64,000 nt of DNA from Neolewinella antarctica (GTDB lineage Bacteria; Bacteroidota; Bacteroidia; Chitinophagales; Saprospiraceae): NCBI RefSeq assembly GCF_011927835.1, contig NZ_JAATJH010000005.1:1-64000 (forward strand), in the 5' to 3' direction. How positions within the stretch are numbered: position 1 is the first letter of the stretch; each line of letters starts with the position of its first letter. The notes below the pieces were generated by a model. That model was not told the DNA's origin, did no database searches, and saw nothing but the letters and a program-made list of their open reading frames with translations. Below, piece by piece: positions 27,978-35,814 of the stretch. Made by a program: the position numbers and the translations under genes.

Positions 27978-29549
27978 ATGACGCGCCTCCCCCTTCTCGC
28001 TGCCTTTTTTCTTTGCCTGTTCGGCGCGGACGCCTTCGCCCAGGCCGACCCGCCGCCGCGCTTTCTACCCGTCCGGGTGGAGGATGCCCTGAGGTTTGGC
28101 AACACGAACGTGATGGGTTCGGCCCGCTTCATGGGCACCGGCGGCAGCATGACGCCGATTGGCGTGGACTTCACCAGCCTGCACACTAACCCCGCCGGCA
28201 TCGGGTGGAACCGGAGTTCCTACGCCGCGCTATCCGCCGGCTTCGCCAACACCGCCACGAACGCTAACCTGCGCCGTATTTCGGGCAGTAATGAGTCCAC
28301 GAGTGAGTCCGCCGGCAGCTTTTCCGTGCCCAGCGCCGGGCTCGTCTGGTCGGGCGACACGCGCTCGCTCCTGTGGCCGACGCTTAACTTCGGGTTCAGC
28401 TTTACCCGTTTGGCCGACTACAACGAAACCATCAACTACGGCGGTCAGAGCCAGGGCTCCATCATCGACGCCATCGTGGAGGACTTCATCGACCTATACG
28501 ACGCTGATTTCGGCGACACCGGAGAAGGCTTCCGGGCCGATTTGATTTTGGACATTGAAGACCGAATCGGTGAAGGGGCCCTCCTACCGTTCGAAGACGA
28601 TCGTATCCTGCGGCTCGATGAGCTGGGTTTCTACAGCGAATTCAACCTCGACGTTAACGAGGGCGCGGAAATCGAGCGGTCCGGCACGGTCGAGCGCAGC
28701 GGCAGCATGAACGAGCTGGCCTTCGGTGTGGGTGGTAACTACGACAACAAAGTACTCTGGGGGCTCAGCATCGGCATCCCTTTCATGCAGTTCACGGAAA
28801 ACAAAACTTACCAGGAGATCGACCGCGACAACCAGTTGGAAAACTACGAAGACGCTTCCTTCAACGAAAGCCTGGAATTAGACGGCACCGGCGCCAACTT
28901 CAAACTGGGCGCGATCTACCTGCCCACGCCGGAAGCCCGCGTGAGCGTTTCCCTCCAGACACCGACTTTCTGGACCATCGACGAAACGTACTTCACGGAC
29001 CTGGAGTACAACTACACGGCGGACGACGAGGCCAGGGGCGGTAACGCGCTGAGCCCCGTCAGCCAGGCGGTCGTCAACCTGCGCACGCCCTGGCAGTTCA
29101 ACGCCGGGTTCGGCTACCTGATCAACCGTAAGGGTTTCCTCTCGGCCGACGTGAACTACACCAACTTTGCCGGTAATGAATTCAGCACCGAGGATTTCGC
29201 CACGCTGGAAGAGGCCGCCAACGACGATATCGACGCTACCCTCAAGAGTAGTATCAACGTCCGCGTGGGCGGCGAGATCAACATCGACCCCCTCCAGGTC
29301 CGGGCCGGCGTCGGTTACCGCACGGTGCCCACCCAGGATTTTCGTTACGATGAGTCCGAAAGTTTACTAACTTATTCCGGCGGCGTCGGCTACAACGCCG
29401 GCAAGTTTTTTGTCGACGTGGCGGCGCGCTACGAGGGTGGCAACGCTTTTTATGCCCCCTACAAAAGCTTCGATTTCGAACCCCAGGTGGTCGATACGGA
29501 TCGCTCGCGGATCACGGGCGTGATTACGGTAGGGTTCCGGGGCTTCTGA
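27978..29549 (+). CDS. FadL/OMPP1-like outer-membrane transport protein
   Basis: 523 aa. Signal peptide MTRLPLLAAFFLCLFGADAFAQ. Early motif ALRFGNTNVMGSARFMGTGGSMTPIGVDFTSLHTNPAGIG, a variant of the N-terminal hatch signature (SARFxxMGGAxxALGxDxSAxxxNPAG) found in Bacteroidota OMPP1/FadL/TodX relatives. The remainder is a beta-barrel with alternating strands and ends in aromatic F (VITVGFRGF). Probably takes up hydrophobic compounds; the substrate is unknown. Confidence 0.82.
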   Translation: MTRLPLLAAFFLCLFGADAFAQADPPPRFLPVRVEDALRFGNTNVMGSARFMGTGGSMTPIGVDFTSLHTNPAGIGWNRSSYAALSAGFANTATNANLRRISGSNESTSESAGSFSVPSAGLVWSGDTRSLLWPTLNFGFSFTRLADYNETINYGGQSQGSIIDAIVEDFIDLYDADFGDTGEGFRADLILDIEDRIGEGALLPFEDDRILRLDELGFYSEFNLDVNEGAEIERSGTVERSGSMNELAFGVGGNYDNKVLWGLSIGIPFMQFTENKTYQEIDRDNQLENYEDASFNESLELDGTGANFKLGAIYLPTPEARVSVSLQTPTFWTIDETYFTDLEYNYTADDEARGGNALSPVSQAVVNLRTPWQFNAGFGYLINRKGFLSADVNYTNFAGNEFSTEDFATLEEAANDDIDATLKSSINVRVGGEINIDPLQVRAGVGYRTVPTQDFRYDESESLLTYSGGVGYNAGKFFVDVAARYEGGNAFYAPYKSFDFEPQVVDTDRSRITGVITVGFRGF

Positions 29550-29762
29550 TCGGCGTCGGGGATTGTGGAAAGGATCAATTTTCACGGTGGCGCGGACGTA
29601 GATGCGGGGTTTGTGGGTAGCGCAGTGGATACTGGCGGAAGTCTCAAATGCGCTAGTCATCTAATTTGAGGCCACGTCCCGGCAACTCACTACGGGGCAA
29701 TTCATAAACACCGCAACTGGTTGTTTCTCCCGCCCCCACCCTAAAACCCGTTAACTAATAAT

Positions 29763-29770
29763 ACCTTGGG
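29763..29770 (+). promoter_or_regulatory. Probable -7 box of the Kelch gene (TACCTTGG)
   Basis: TACCTTGG resembles TAnnTTTG and lies 21 bp before the GTG start. Confidence 0.4.
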
Positions 29771-29791
29771 TGCCCACCCAATCCCTCCGTC

Positions 29792-30817
29792 GTGCGCTAC
29801 CTATTTTCCTTACTGCTGCTTGCTACCCTTACGGCTTGTTTCATTCCGCCCAATGGTGCTGACTCCGAGACCGGGATGGCCGATGAAGTCAACCTCACTG
29901 GCCTTTGGGATTCCGTCACGATTGCTGATGGCTCTTCCCCCACCGCCCGCCACGAAGCCGCCTTCGTGCGGGTCGGCGAAAAAGCTTACCTCCTCGGCGG
30001 CCGGGGCGTGCTGCCCGTCGACGTGCTTGACCTCGCAACGATGACCTGGACGGCGGGTGCCAGTAGCCCCGTCGAGATCCACCACTTTCAACCCGTCGTT
30101 TACCGCGGTGAGATTTACCTGATGGGTGCCATGACCGGTCGCTACCCCGGTGAAGTGCCCTTACCGGAGATTCACATCTACGACCCGATTCAGAACGAGT
30201 GGCGCACGGGGGCTACCATCCCTGAGTCTCGCCGCCGGGGCGGTGCCGGCGCCGTACTGCACGACGACCAGATCTACCTCGTCTGCGGCATCACCGACGG
30301 CCACCGGGGCGGCCACGTTGCCTGGCTCGATCGCTACGACCCGCGGGCGGACGCCTGGGCGCAACTCCCCGACGCCCCCCGCCCCCGCGATCATTTTCAA
30401 GCGGTTACCCACGAAAACAAGATTTACGCCGCCGCCGGCCGCACGACCGTTGCCGCCGCAGGGCCCTTTGGCAACACGATCGGCGCGGTCGACGTGTACG
30501 ATATTCCTTCCCAGACCTGGCGCTCCTTACCCGACAGCTTACCCACCCGGCGAGCCGGTAACGCGGCGATTGTTTTGCGGGACCGCCTGTGGCTTCTCGG
30601 TGGCGAATCCAACACCCAAAAAGTGGCCCACGCCGAAGTAGAGGTCCGCTCGCTACCGGACGGCACCTGGGAGTCACTGGACAGCCTGAGCCGCGGGCGG
30701 CACGGAACGGGCGTAGTCCGCTACGGCAATCAGCTAATTATGGCGAGTGGTTGCGGCAACCGCGGTGGCAAGCCGGAGTTAGCGGACGTGATCACGGCGG
30801 AGATTGCGGTGAAGTAA
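29792..30817 (+). CDS. Kelch-repeat lipoprotein
   Basis: 341 aa. GTG start gives MRYLFSLLLLATLTACFIPP, a lipoprotein signal (Cys at residue 16). About six Kelch blades follow, each with GG and a spaced W/Y: AYLLGGRGVLPVDVLDLATMTWTAGA, IYLMGAMTGRYPGEVP, IYLVCGITDGHRGG, IYAAAGRTTVAAAGPFG, LWLLGGESNTQKVAHAEV, LIMASGCGNRGGKPEL. A surface or periplasmic beta-propeller; by analogy it could bind glycans or act as an epimerase-like propeller, but no catalytic motif is evident. Confidence 0.87.
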   Translation: MRYLFSLLLLATLTACFIPPNGADSETGMADEVNLTGLWDSVTIADGSSPTARHEAAFVRVGEKAYLLGGRGVLPVDVLDLATMTWTAGASSPVEIHHFQPVVYRGEIYLMGAMTGRYPGEVPLPEIHIYDPIQNEWRTGATIPESRRRGGAGAVLHDDQIYLVCGITDGHRGGHVAWLDRYDPRADAWAQLPDAPRPRDHFQAVTHENKIYAAAGRTTVAAAGPFGNTIGAVDVYDIPSQTWRSLPDSLPTRRAGNAAIVLRDRLWLLGGESNTQKVAHAEVEVRSLPDGTWESLDSLSRGRHGTGVVRYGNQLIMASGCGNRGGKPELADVITAEIAVK

Positions 30818-30950
30818 CGCACTTGCCGCCCGCCCAAATCGCCCGTGAGCCTTGCTTACGTCAGCTCCGACGGGAGTGAACGTGCCGCCTCCCCAGCGAA
30901 AAATCGCTAAAAAAGGAGGTTTGCAATCGTTACTTGCCTGACAATAACTC

Positions 30951-31021
30951 CCCGTTCCCTGAGAAATACCCCCCATTCCCTGATGTCATTAAATCACAAA
31001 TTGAAATAACCCCCATATTTG
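30951..31021 (+). promoter_or_regulatory. Putative LytTR operator and promoter A
   Basis: Direct repeats CGTTCCCTGA and CATTCCCTGA with CCCTG cores at 30957-30961 and 30978-30982, exactly 21 bp apart. The -7-like box CATATTTG (31014-31021) begins 32 bp after the second core. Half-sites resemble the known LytTR site pattern (nCCGTT). It would transcribe RNA element 1. Confidence 0.65.
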
Positions 31022-31091
31022 CACTGTTAGCGATTGAAAAGCTTTGATAAATTCACTTGTACAACACTTACAGTTTACGATTCCTTAAATA

Positions 31092-31196
31092 TTGAACAAC
31101 AACACATTATTCACACTGTTTGAGTAAATCCGCTGAGAGACGGAGACGCTTACTGCCGCCGGGGCCACATCTAAAAAGATGGGCCCCGGTTTTTTT
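31092..31196 (+). ncRNA. Candidate small RNA, element 1, ending in an intrinsic terminator
   Basis: From promoter A (start about 31028) a ~165-nt transcript would contain no ATG-started ORF. It ends in a hairpin, CCGGGGCC (31159-31166)/GGCCCCGG (31182-31189), plus T7. The conserved parts shared with 32102-32205 are TTGAACAACA, TTCACACTGT, CTGAGAGACGGAGACGC and TGCCGCCGGGGC. No match to an RNA family I know. Confidence 0.65.
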
Positions 31197-31304
31197 GTGC
31201 CCACTGTCGAACGTTCGCTACCGCTGAAGTCAACCCCACCAGTATTCTCCCGTCACGTACGGGCCAGCCCACCGTGTGCCCCGGTAAAAACCAGTTGCAC
31301 CATT

Positions 31305-31415
31305 TATTTACTGACACGCAGCGCTTTTTTTTCTTACCACAAAGAGCAGTCACCCTTTGTGGCCTCTGCGTGCTGTGTGGTTAAGCCCTTTGCGTAAGAT
31401 CAGTAGGTGAGAGAG
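31305..31415. repeat. CACAAAA-type palindromic element, diverged copy
   Basis: ACCACAAAGAGCAGTCACCC, CTCTGCGTGCTGTGTGGTTAAG and the terminal TTGCGTAAGATCAGTAGG match the right half of the elements at 22230 and 36985. Confidence 0.5.
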
Positions 31416-31487
31416 GGCGGTCTGCCACTTGCCGGGGTCCGTTACTCGGGCACGCTACTCACCCGCCGCCCTGCCTGCCGTCTATTT

Positions 31488-31558
31488 CCCCGTCCCTGGT
31501 TATTGGTTACCGTTCCCTGATTTAAACCTGTATTTAGTCGCTCAGTCCCCCATATTTG
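31488..31558 (+). promoter_or_regulatory. Putative LytTR operator and promoter B
   Basis: Half-sites CGTCCCTGGTT (core 31494-31498) and CGTTCCCTGATT (core 31515-31519) are 21 bp apart. The box CATATTTG (31551-31558) begins 32 bp after the second core, the same geometry as promoter A. It drives the TonB-like gene, whose ATG is 61 bp downstream. Confidence 0.68.
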
Positions 31559-31618
31559 AATCATCAGTAGCATAACTACTGCGGTTAGCACACTTTCAAA
31601 CACATCAATTTTCACCTT

Positions 31619-32056
31619 ATGATCCGCCTCACTACGCTCTTTCTGTTCGCCTGTTTTTCCTTCTACGTCTCCGCACAGGAAATGGCTTTTCAGGGAGACC
31701 CGTCCACGGACGCACTACTGGTTGCGCCCGCCCCCGCCCCGGCCGTTTACTTCGCGGACCGCATGGTCCCCGCCTTCCCCGCCGAGGAGGGCAACTTTGC
31801 CGATTTCATTCACCAGAACCTGAAATACCCAGAATTGGCCCAGGACTACGCCGTGGAGGGCACGGTCGTCGTTGAAGTCAACGTGGCGAAGAACGGTAAG
31901 GTGACTTACTCCCGCGTGGCCCAGTCCCTTTTTGCCCCGCTCGATAGCGCCGCCATCGACCTGGTCCGTGAGCTACCCCGCTTCAAGCCCGCCGCCAGGG
32001 GTGGTAAGGCGGTAGCCAAAAAGATGATGATTCCCTTCAAGTTTAGCCTTCGCTAA
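31619..32056 (+). CDS. Periplasmic TonB C-terminal-domain protein
   Basis: 145 aa. Signal peptide MIRLTTLFLFACFSFYVSAQ rather than the usual membrane anchor, a Pro/Ala-rich linker (LLVAPAPAPAVYF), then a TonB_C domain (about residues 62-143, with FIHQNLKYPELAQDYAVEGTVVVEVNVAKNGKVT and the terminal FKPAARGGKAVAKKMMIPFKFSL). Because it lacks a transmembrane helix and the long periplasmic span, it is more likely a soluble relative, perhaps binding a receptor or partner, than an energy transducer. It is followed within 45 bp by RNA element 2 and flanked by the HK/LytTR genes. Confidence 0.87.
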   Translation: MIRLTTLFLFACFSFYVSAQEMAFQGDPSTDALLVAPAPAPAVYFADRMVPAFPAEEGNFADFIHQNLKYPELAQDYAVEGTVVVEVNVAKNGKVTYSRVAQSLFAPLDSAAIDLVRELPRFKPAARGGKAVAKKMMIPFKFSLR

Positions 32057-32101
32057 GCGCTGGCACTACTCGAGTTAAGTTACTCGCCCCCACCTTTTAT
32101 C

Positions 32102-32205
32102 TTGAACAACACTTCGATCTTCACACTGTCTGAAAACTCCGCTGAGAGACGGAGACGCTTTGCCGCCGGGGCTCCGATCGTATGCATCAGGGCCCCGGCT
32201 TTTTT
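32102..32205 (+). ncRNA. Candidate small RNA or 3'UTR element 2
   Basis: Homologous to element 1: TTGAACAACA, TTCACACTGT, CTGAGAGACGGAGACGC and TGCCGCCGGGGC are conserved while connecting bases differ. The terminator stem GCCGGGGC (32165-32172)/GCCCCGGC (32192-32199) plus T6 retains pairing although its loop sequence differs. It lies 45 bp after the TonB-like stop, so it may be the 3' end of that mRNA or an independent RNA. Confidence 0.65.
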
Positions 32206-32354
32206 GCTTTTCGTTGGAGGCCGCTCTTTGTACGGTCGATTACCACGGGCGCTTATTTGTAGCCAAATGATCAGAACCCCTTACCTTTCCTGGGGCCTTC
32301 TCTCCGTTTTTTGAAGATTTGTACGCCCGGTAACGGCCCCGGGCGGGTTTAATT

Positions 32355-32362
32355 TAAATTTG
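32355..32362 (+). promoter_or_regulatory. Probable -7 box of the histidine kinase gene (TAAATTTG)
   Basis: Exact match to TAnnTTTG, 6 bp before the ATG at 32369. This supports that ATG over the in-frame TTG at 32360 and implies an almost leaderless transcript. No phased GTTCCCTGA repeats are present upstream. Confidence 0.6.
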
Positions 32363-32368
32363 CGAACC

Positions 32369-34303
32369 ATGAGCTACCGGCTGATTTGCCTATTCTGCCT
32401 GCTTCCCGGCCTGGTCGCGCAACCCATGGCGGGTCAAACGCCCCCCGAAACCACCGCCGACCTCCTGAAACTGCTGCGTAGTAACGCGGCCTTTGATTTT
32501 GAAGACCTGGAGTACGTCCTCGAACGGGGCTTCGACGATCCCGACTTAGCACCTCAGACCAGGGCCTTCCTAGATTCTGCCCACGCAATTATCCAGCGTT
32601 CGGACCACCAACTGGCTGCGGCGTACGTGGAGCTAGGCGAATCGATGTACCACAACATGTTCACGATGGAAGACGGCGGGTACGAGAAATCCATCGAACA
32701 CACCCGTGCCGCCCTCGCTATTTTTCAGCAGCTCGACCGCCCCGTGGATGCTGCCCTGGCCGAGATGGAAATTTCTACCCACCTCACCAGTCTGGATCGG
32801 CCGGCCGAGGCGGAACAATACATCCTGAACGCCCTACCCGTGCTGGAGCGGCAGGCGGAGCGGGATAACCTGGCCGAAGTGTATTCCCGGATAGCGTTCG
32901 TCTACTATAGCCTTTTAGAATTTGAACTGGCCCGCAATTACGCTCGTCGTTCATCAAGCTTACTGGACAATGGGCCTTACTACACGACCCTCGACAACCT
33001 CGACCTAATTACGGCCGCCAGTTATGGCCTGGGCGACCACGCGGGCGTACTTACGGCGGCCAATCAGGCTACGGAATTTCGGGACAGCCTCCGTAGCCAC
33101 CACGACGTGTTCATCTACGCCCGCATCCTCGCGTGCCGCGCCCTGGCGGAACTAGCGCTCGGTAGGCCAGACGTGGCGATAGCCCGCATGGATTCCGTGC
33201 GGGCATTACACCTCCTGTTTCCGGAGGCGACTGAGTTTATCGACGAACACAGCGATACCGAAGCGCGTATTTGGGCGGGCCTCGAGGAGTGGAGCAAGTC
33301 GCTCGGCGCGATGGAAAGGTTGCTGCGGTTTAATCGGGATTTTGGCGTGCATTCGATTAGTTCCAGCGCGATCGAAACCGCGTGCATGCTCGTGCCCGTC
33401 CTGCAAAAAGGCGGAGACCCGGAGCGGGCGCTGTTTTACTCCGAGTTCGCCCGCAAGGCCCAGGCGTCTCATGATTCCACCGAAATCGCTTCTCTGCGCA
33501 CTACCCAACGGATTCGGTTCGAAACCGAACGAAAAGTCAAGCAGATCGATCTCCAAAAAGGTCAACTCGGTCAGCAACGCGCTTTTCTACTTGCGGCGCT
33601 GGGTGGCTTCCTGGCGGCCCTGATCGCGGGCGGCATCTTTTACGTGCTCTCCCGCCGCCTGTCCCGCAAGAACGCGGAAAACGAAAGAATGGTGGCGGAA
33701 AAGGAAGTGCTCATCGGGGAGATCCACCACCGGGTCAAGAACAACCTGCAGGTCATTTCCAGTCTACTGCAATTGCAAAGCCGGGGCCTAAAAGAAGAAG
33801 ACGGCGGGGCGAAGGAAGCCCTGCGCGAAAGCCAGAGCCGCGTCCAGGCCATGGGCCTAATTCACCAAAAACTCTACCAGGGGGCGGAAATGACCAGCGT
33901 CCACATGCCTGAATACCTGCGGGAGTTGGGAGAAACGCTGCTGGATACTTACCGCCTCGAAGACCGCGTCGATCTTTTTGTTGACGTGGAAGACCTTTCG
34001 CTGGACGTCGACACGGCCATCCCCCTCGGCTTAATCATCAACGAGCTCGTCACCAATTCCCTGAAGTATGCTTTCCCCGCCGACCGGGAAGGCACGATTG
34101 AACTCGCCCTGCACCGGGAGAATGACGGCTATCATTTGCGGGTGGCCGACGACGGGGTGGGCGCCGGCGACGCGGCCATCGGGGCCGGCGGCACGGGGTT
34201 TGGCACGAACTTGGTTCACCTCCTCACCCAAAAACTGAGGGGTAGTCAGCAGCAGCAGCAGCAAGGCCCCGGCTACGGTACGGAAATTGTCTTCCCGGCG
34301 TAA
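32369..34303 (+). CDS. TPR sensor histidine kinase, HisKA_2 type
   Basis: 644 aa. Signal peptide MSYRLICLFCLLPGLVAQPMAG. A periplasmic helical region of TPR-like repeats spans about 60-400 (YEKSIEHTRAALAIFQQLDR, ARNYARRSSSLL). One membrane helix (about 408-432) follows a short coiled coil. The HisKA_2 dimerisation/phospho-acceptor motif is EIHHRVKNNLQVISSLLQLQSR (His 453/454), and the HATPase has NELVTNSLKYAF and a DDGVGAG loop. A short poly-Gln tract precedes the last residues. Likely phosphorylates the LytTR regulator encoded convergently at 34352. Confidence 0.92.
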   Translation: MSYRLICLFCLLPGLVAQPMAGQTPPETTADLLKLLRSNAAFDFEDLEYVLERGFDDPDLAPQTRAFLDSAHAIIQRSDHQLAAAYVELGESMYHNMFTMEDGGYEKSIEHTRAALAIFQQLDRPVDAALAEMEISTHLTSLDRPAEAEQYILNALPVLERQAERDNLAEVYSRIAFVYYSLLEFELARNYARRSSSLLDNGPYYTTLDNLDLITAASYGLGDHAGVLTAANQATEFRDSLRSHHDVFIYARILACRALAELALGRPDVAIARMDSVRALHLLFPEATEFIDEHSDTEARIWAGLEEWSKSLGAMERLLRFNRDFGVHSISSSAIETACMLVPVLQKGGDPERALFYSEFARKAQASHDSTEIASLRTTQRIRFETERKVKQIDLQKGQLGQQRAFLLAALGGFLAALIAGGIFYVLSRRLSRKNAENERMVAEKEVLIGEIHHRVKNNLQVISSLLQLQSRGLKEEDGGAKEALRESQSRVQAMGLIHQKLYQGAEMTSVHMPEYLRELGETLLDTYRLEDRVDLFVDVEDLSLDVDTAIPLGLIINELVTNSLKYAFPADREGTIELALHRENDGYHLRVADDGVGAGDAAIGAGGTGFGTNLVHLLTQKLRGSQQQQQQGPGYGTEIVFPA

Positions 34304-34351
34304 CTACCCGGCACCCGTCCTGATTAAATCGGGGCCAAAAATCTTACTCCG

Positions 34352-35158
34352 CTAAGGATTTTGCAGCTGTGCGATGATTTTATTCCGCTTTGACCGGCTT
34401 ACCGGCACCTGGCGTTTCCCGAAGAAAACGTAGATCTCTCCGATCTCGGTAACGCGCCCGAGGTTGACGAGGTAAGACCGGTGGCAGCGTGCAAAGACGG
34501 TGGGCGGCAGCAGCGCGCTGAGCTTTTTCAGTGTTTTCGTGACGAGGTATTTCCGCTCTTCCGTCACCACCTTGCAGTAGTAATCATCCGCCTCCACCCA
34601 GAGAATATCCTTGATCATCAGGCGCGTGAGCCGGTCTTTAACCTTGATGAACAGCCGGTCCTGAAACACCATGGCCGTCTCCCCTTCCGGCAGGTCTTCG
34701 GGCGTAGGTTGCGACCCCGGGCGCGTTGATTCAAGGGGCGCGGACGCGGGTGCCGGGGTACTCCGGGAAGCAGCCGTGTTCGTGGGGGCACCGATGGCCA
34801 GGTCGATCGCGTTGGTCAAATCCCGGCCCCGGAAAGGTTTGGACAGAAAGGCCTGGGGCAGGGCGGCGCGTGCCCTGGCGAAGGTGACGGCATCCGAATT
34901 ACTCGTCAGGAAAATTAGCGCCACGTCCGTCAGTTTGCGGATGGCCAGCGCCGTGTCGACGCCGTCGAGTTCGCCCGCCAGGTTAACGTCCATCAGAATA
35001 ACGTCCGGGGTTTGCTGCCTCACGATGTCCAGCGCGGCCTCACCCGTGTCCACGCTGGCGATGACGTGATAACCCCGGTCTTCCAGCCGGTCGCGCAAAT
35101 CGGCGGCAATGATGGGCTCGTCCTCGACGATCAGAATTTTTTGGGTTGTGAAAGACAT
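34352..35158 (-). CDS. LytTR-family response regulator
   Basis: 268 aa. Receiver domain at about 5-122 with acidic pair EDE (12-14), phospho-acceptor Asp57 (VILMDVNLAG), Thr in FLTSNSD and Lys in LSKPF. The LytTR DNA-binding domain at about 165-265 has LFIKVKDRLTRLMIKDILWVEADDYYCKVVTEERKYLV and FARCHRSYLVNLGRV. The linker (about 123-160) is Pro/Ala/Ser-rich and partly encoded by GC-rich element i. LytTR proteins bind tandem 9-bp repeats spaced by about one helical turn between sites. The 21-bp phased repeats at three nearby promoters are its probable operators. Confidence 0.94.
   Translation of the reverse strand: MSFTTQKILIVEDEPIIAADLRDRLEDRGYHVIASVDTGEAALDIVRQQTPDVILMDVNLAGELDGVDTALAIRKLTDVALIFLTSNSDAVTFARARAALPQAFLSKPFRGRDLTNAIDLAIGAPTNTAASRSTPAPASAPLESTRPGSQPTPEDLPEGETAMVFQDRLFIKVKDRLTRLMIKDILWVEADDYYCKVVTEERKYLVTKTLKKLSALLPPTVFARCHRSYLVNLGRVTEIGEIYVFFGKRQVPVSRSKRNKIIAQLQNP
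34735..34758 (-). repeat. GC-rich dispersed element, copy i, inside the LytTR regulator linker (N=T)
   Basis: Reverse complement CCGGCACCCGCGTCCGCGCC, exact match. Read in frame as PAPASAP within the disordered linker between the receiver and LytTR domains. Confidence 0.85.
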
Positions 35159-35228
35159 GGTTTGACGGTGGCGTGTAAATTGGAATAGTCGAAAGTATTA
35201 ACTTTTTCGCGCTCCCTAAAATATTTCT

Positions 35229-35316
35229 CCGCCTGATGCACGGCCCCCGTTCCCTGAAACCTGCCGCTAGCTCACTGGTTCTTTTGCCACCCTTCAGTCT
35301 ACCGTACCTAATTTTG
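35229..35316 (+). promoter_or_regulatory. Putative LytTR operator and promoter C (three phased half-sites)
   Basis: Half-site cores GCCTG (35231-35235), CCCTG (35252-35256, in CGTTCCCTGAAAC) and CACTG (35273-35277, in CTCACTGGTT) are spaced 21 and 21 bp. The -7 box TAATTTTG (35309-35316, exact TAnnTTTG) starts 32 bp after the last core, as in promoters A and B. It drives the pseudo-receiver gene and lies in the divergent region next to the LytTR regulator gene. Confidence 0.68.
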
Positions 35317-35334
35317 GGGAAGCGCCCTACTCAA

Positions 35335-35733
35335 ATGAACAGTCTTCAGCAAAATACCGCTCGGCCAGCCTGCGTGCTGTTGTGGGAGGATGACCCCATC
35401 CAGGCTCTAGCCCTGACTGGTTACCTCGAAGAACTAGCTTACCGCATCATTGCGGTCACGAGCGACGGTGACGCCCTGCGCAGGTGCCGGGAAGAAAAGA
35501 TCGACGTGGCTATTTTCAGTAGCGGCCCGGCGAATTTGGCCGCCCGTATGACGCTGGCTGAGCATTTTACCGGTGCCAGATTATCACCCGTGCTTTTCTT
35601 GTCGAGTACGTACGCCGCTGTCTCCTCGGCAGCCCTTCCCAAGGACATTTCCGTTCTGCAAAAGCCCTATACTTTTACCAGTTGCCGCCGTTGCATCACG
35701 CAGCTGGTGGAGGACTGGCTCAATTTGGTTTGA
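35335..35733 (+). CDS. Stand-alone receiver-like protein lacking the phospho-acceptor Asp
   Basis: 132 aa. Fold signature of a response-regulator receiver: LLWEDDPIQALALTGYLEELAYRIIAVTSDGDAL with the acidic pair, PVLFLSSTY for the Ser/Thr strand and VLQKPYTF for the conserved Lys. At the phosphorylation site, DVAIFSSGPA has Ser (residue 62) where the neighbouring LytTR regulator has DVILMDVNL. No output domain. It may act as a decoy or partner for the kinase or LytTR receiver. The start at 35335 is chosen because promoter C ends 18 bp before it; the frame is open to 35236. Confidence 0.8.
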   Translation: MNSLQQNTARPACVLLWEDDPIQALALTGYLEELAYRIIAVTSDGDALRRCREEKIDVAIFSSGPANLAARMTLAEHFTGARLSPVLFLSSTYAAVSSAALPKDISVLQKPYTFTSCRRCITQLVEDWLNLV

Positions 35734-35814
35734 AAGCGTGCGTCCACCAGTTAGCCGTTTGGAAATAAACTACTGTAATTCTCGCGCCACCGTACCTGCC
35801 TTCACTCAACGTCG

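Larger units (their letters stand above)
30818..31618. other. 801-bp regulatory region upstream of the TonB-like gene
   Basis: Contains, in order: phased operator and promoter A (30951-31021), structured RNA element 1 (31092-31196), a diverged CACAAAA-type palindromic element (about 31305-31415), then phased operator and promoter B (31488-31558). The first ~130 bp hold nothing recognised. Confidence 0.7.

Noticed and set aside
31130-31180. Possible TPP riboswitch because of CTGAGA
   Set aside because: The other conserved TPP segments and the P1 stem are missing; only a six-base coincidence.
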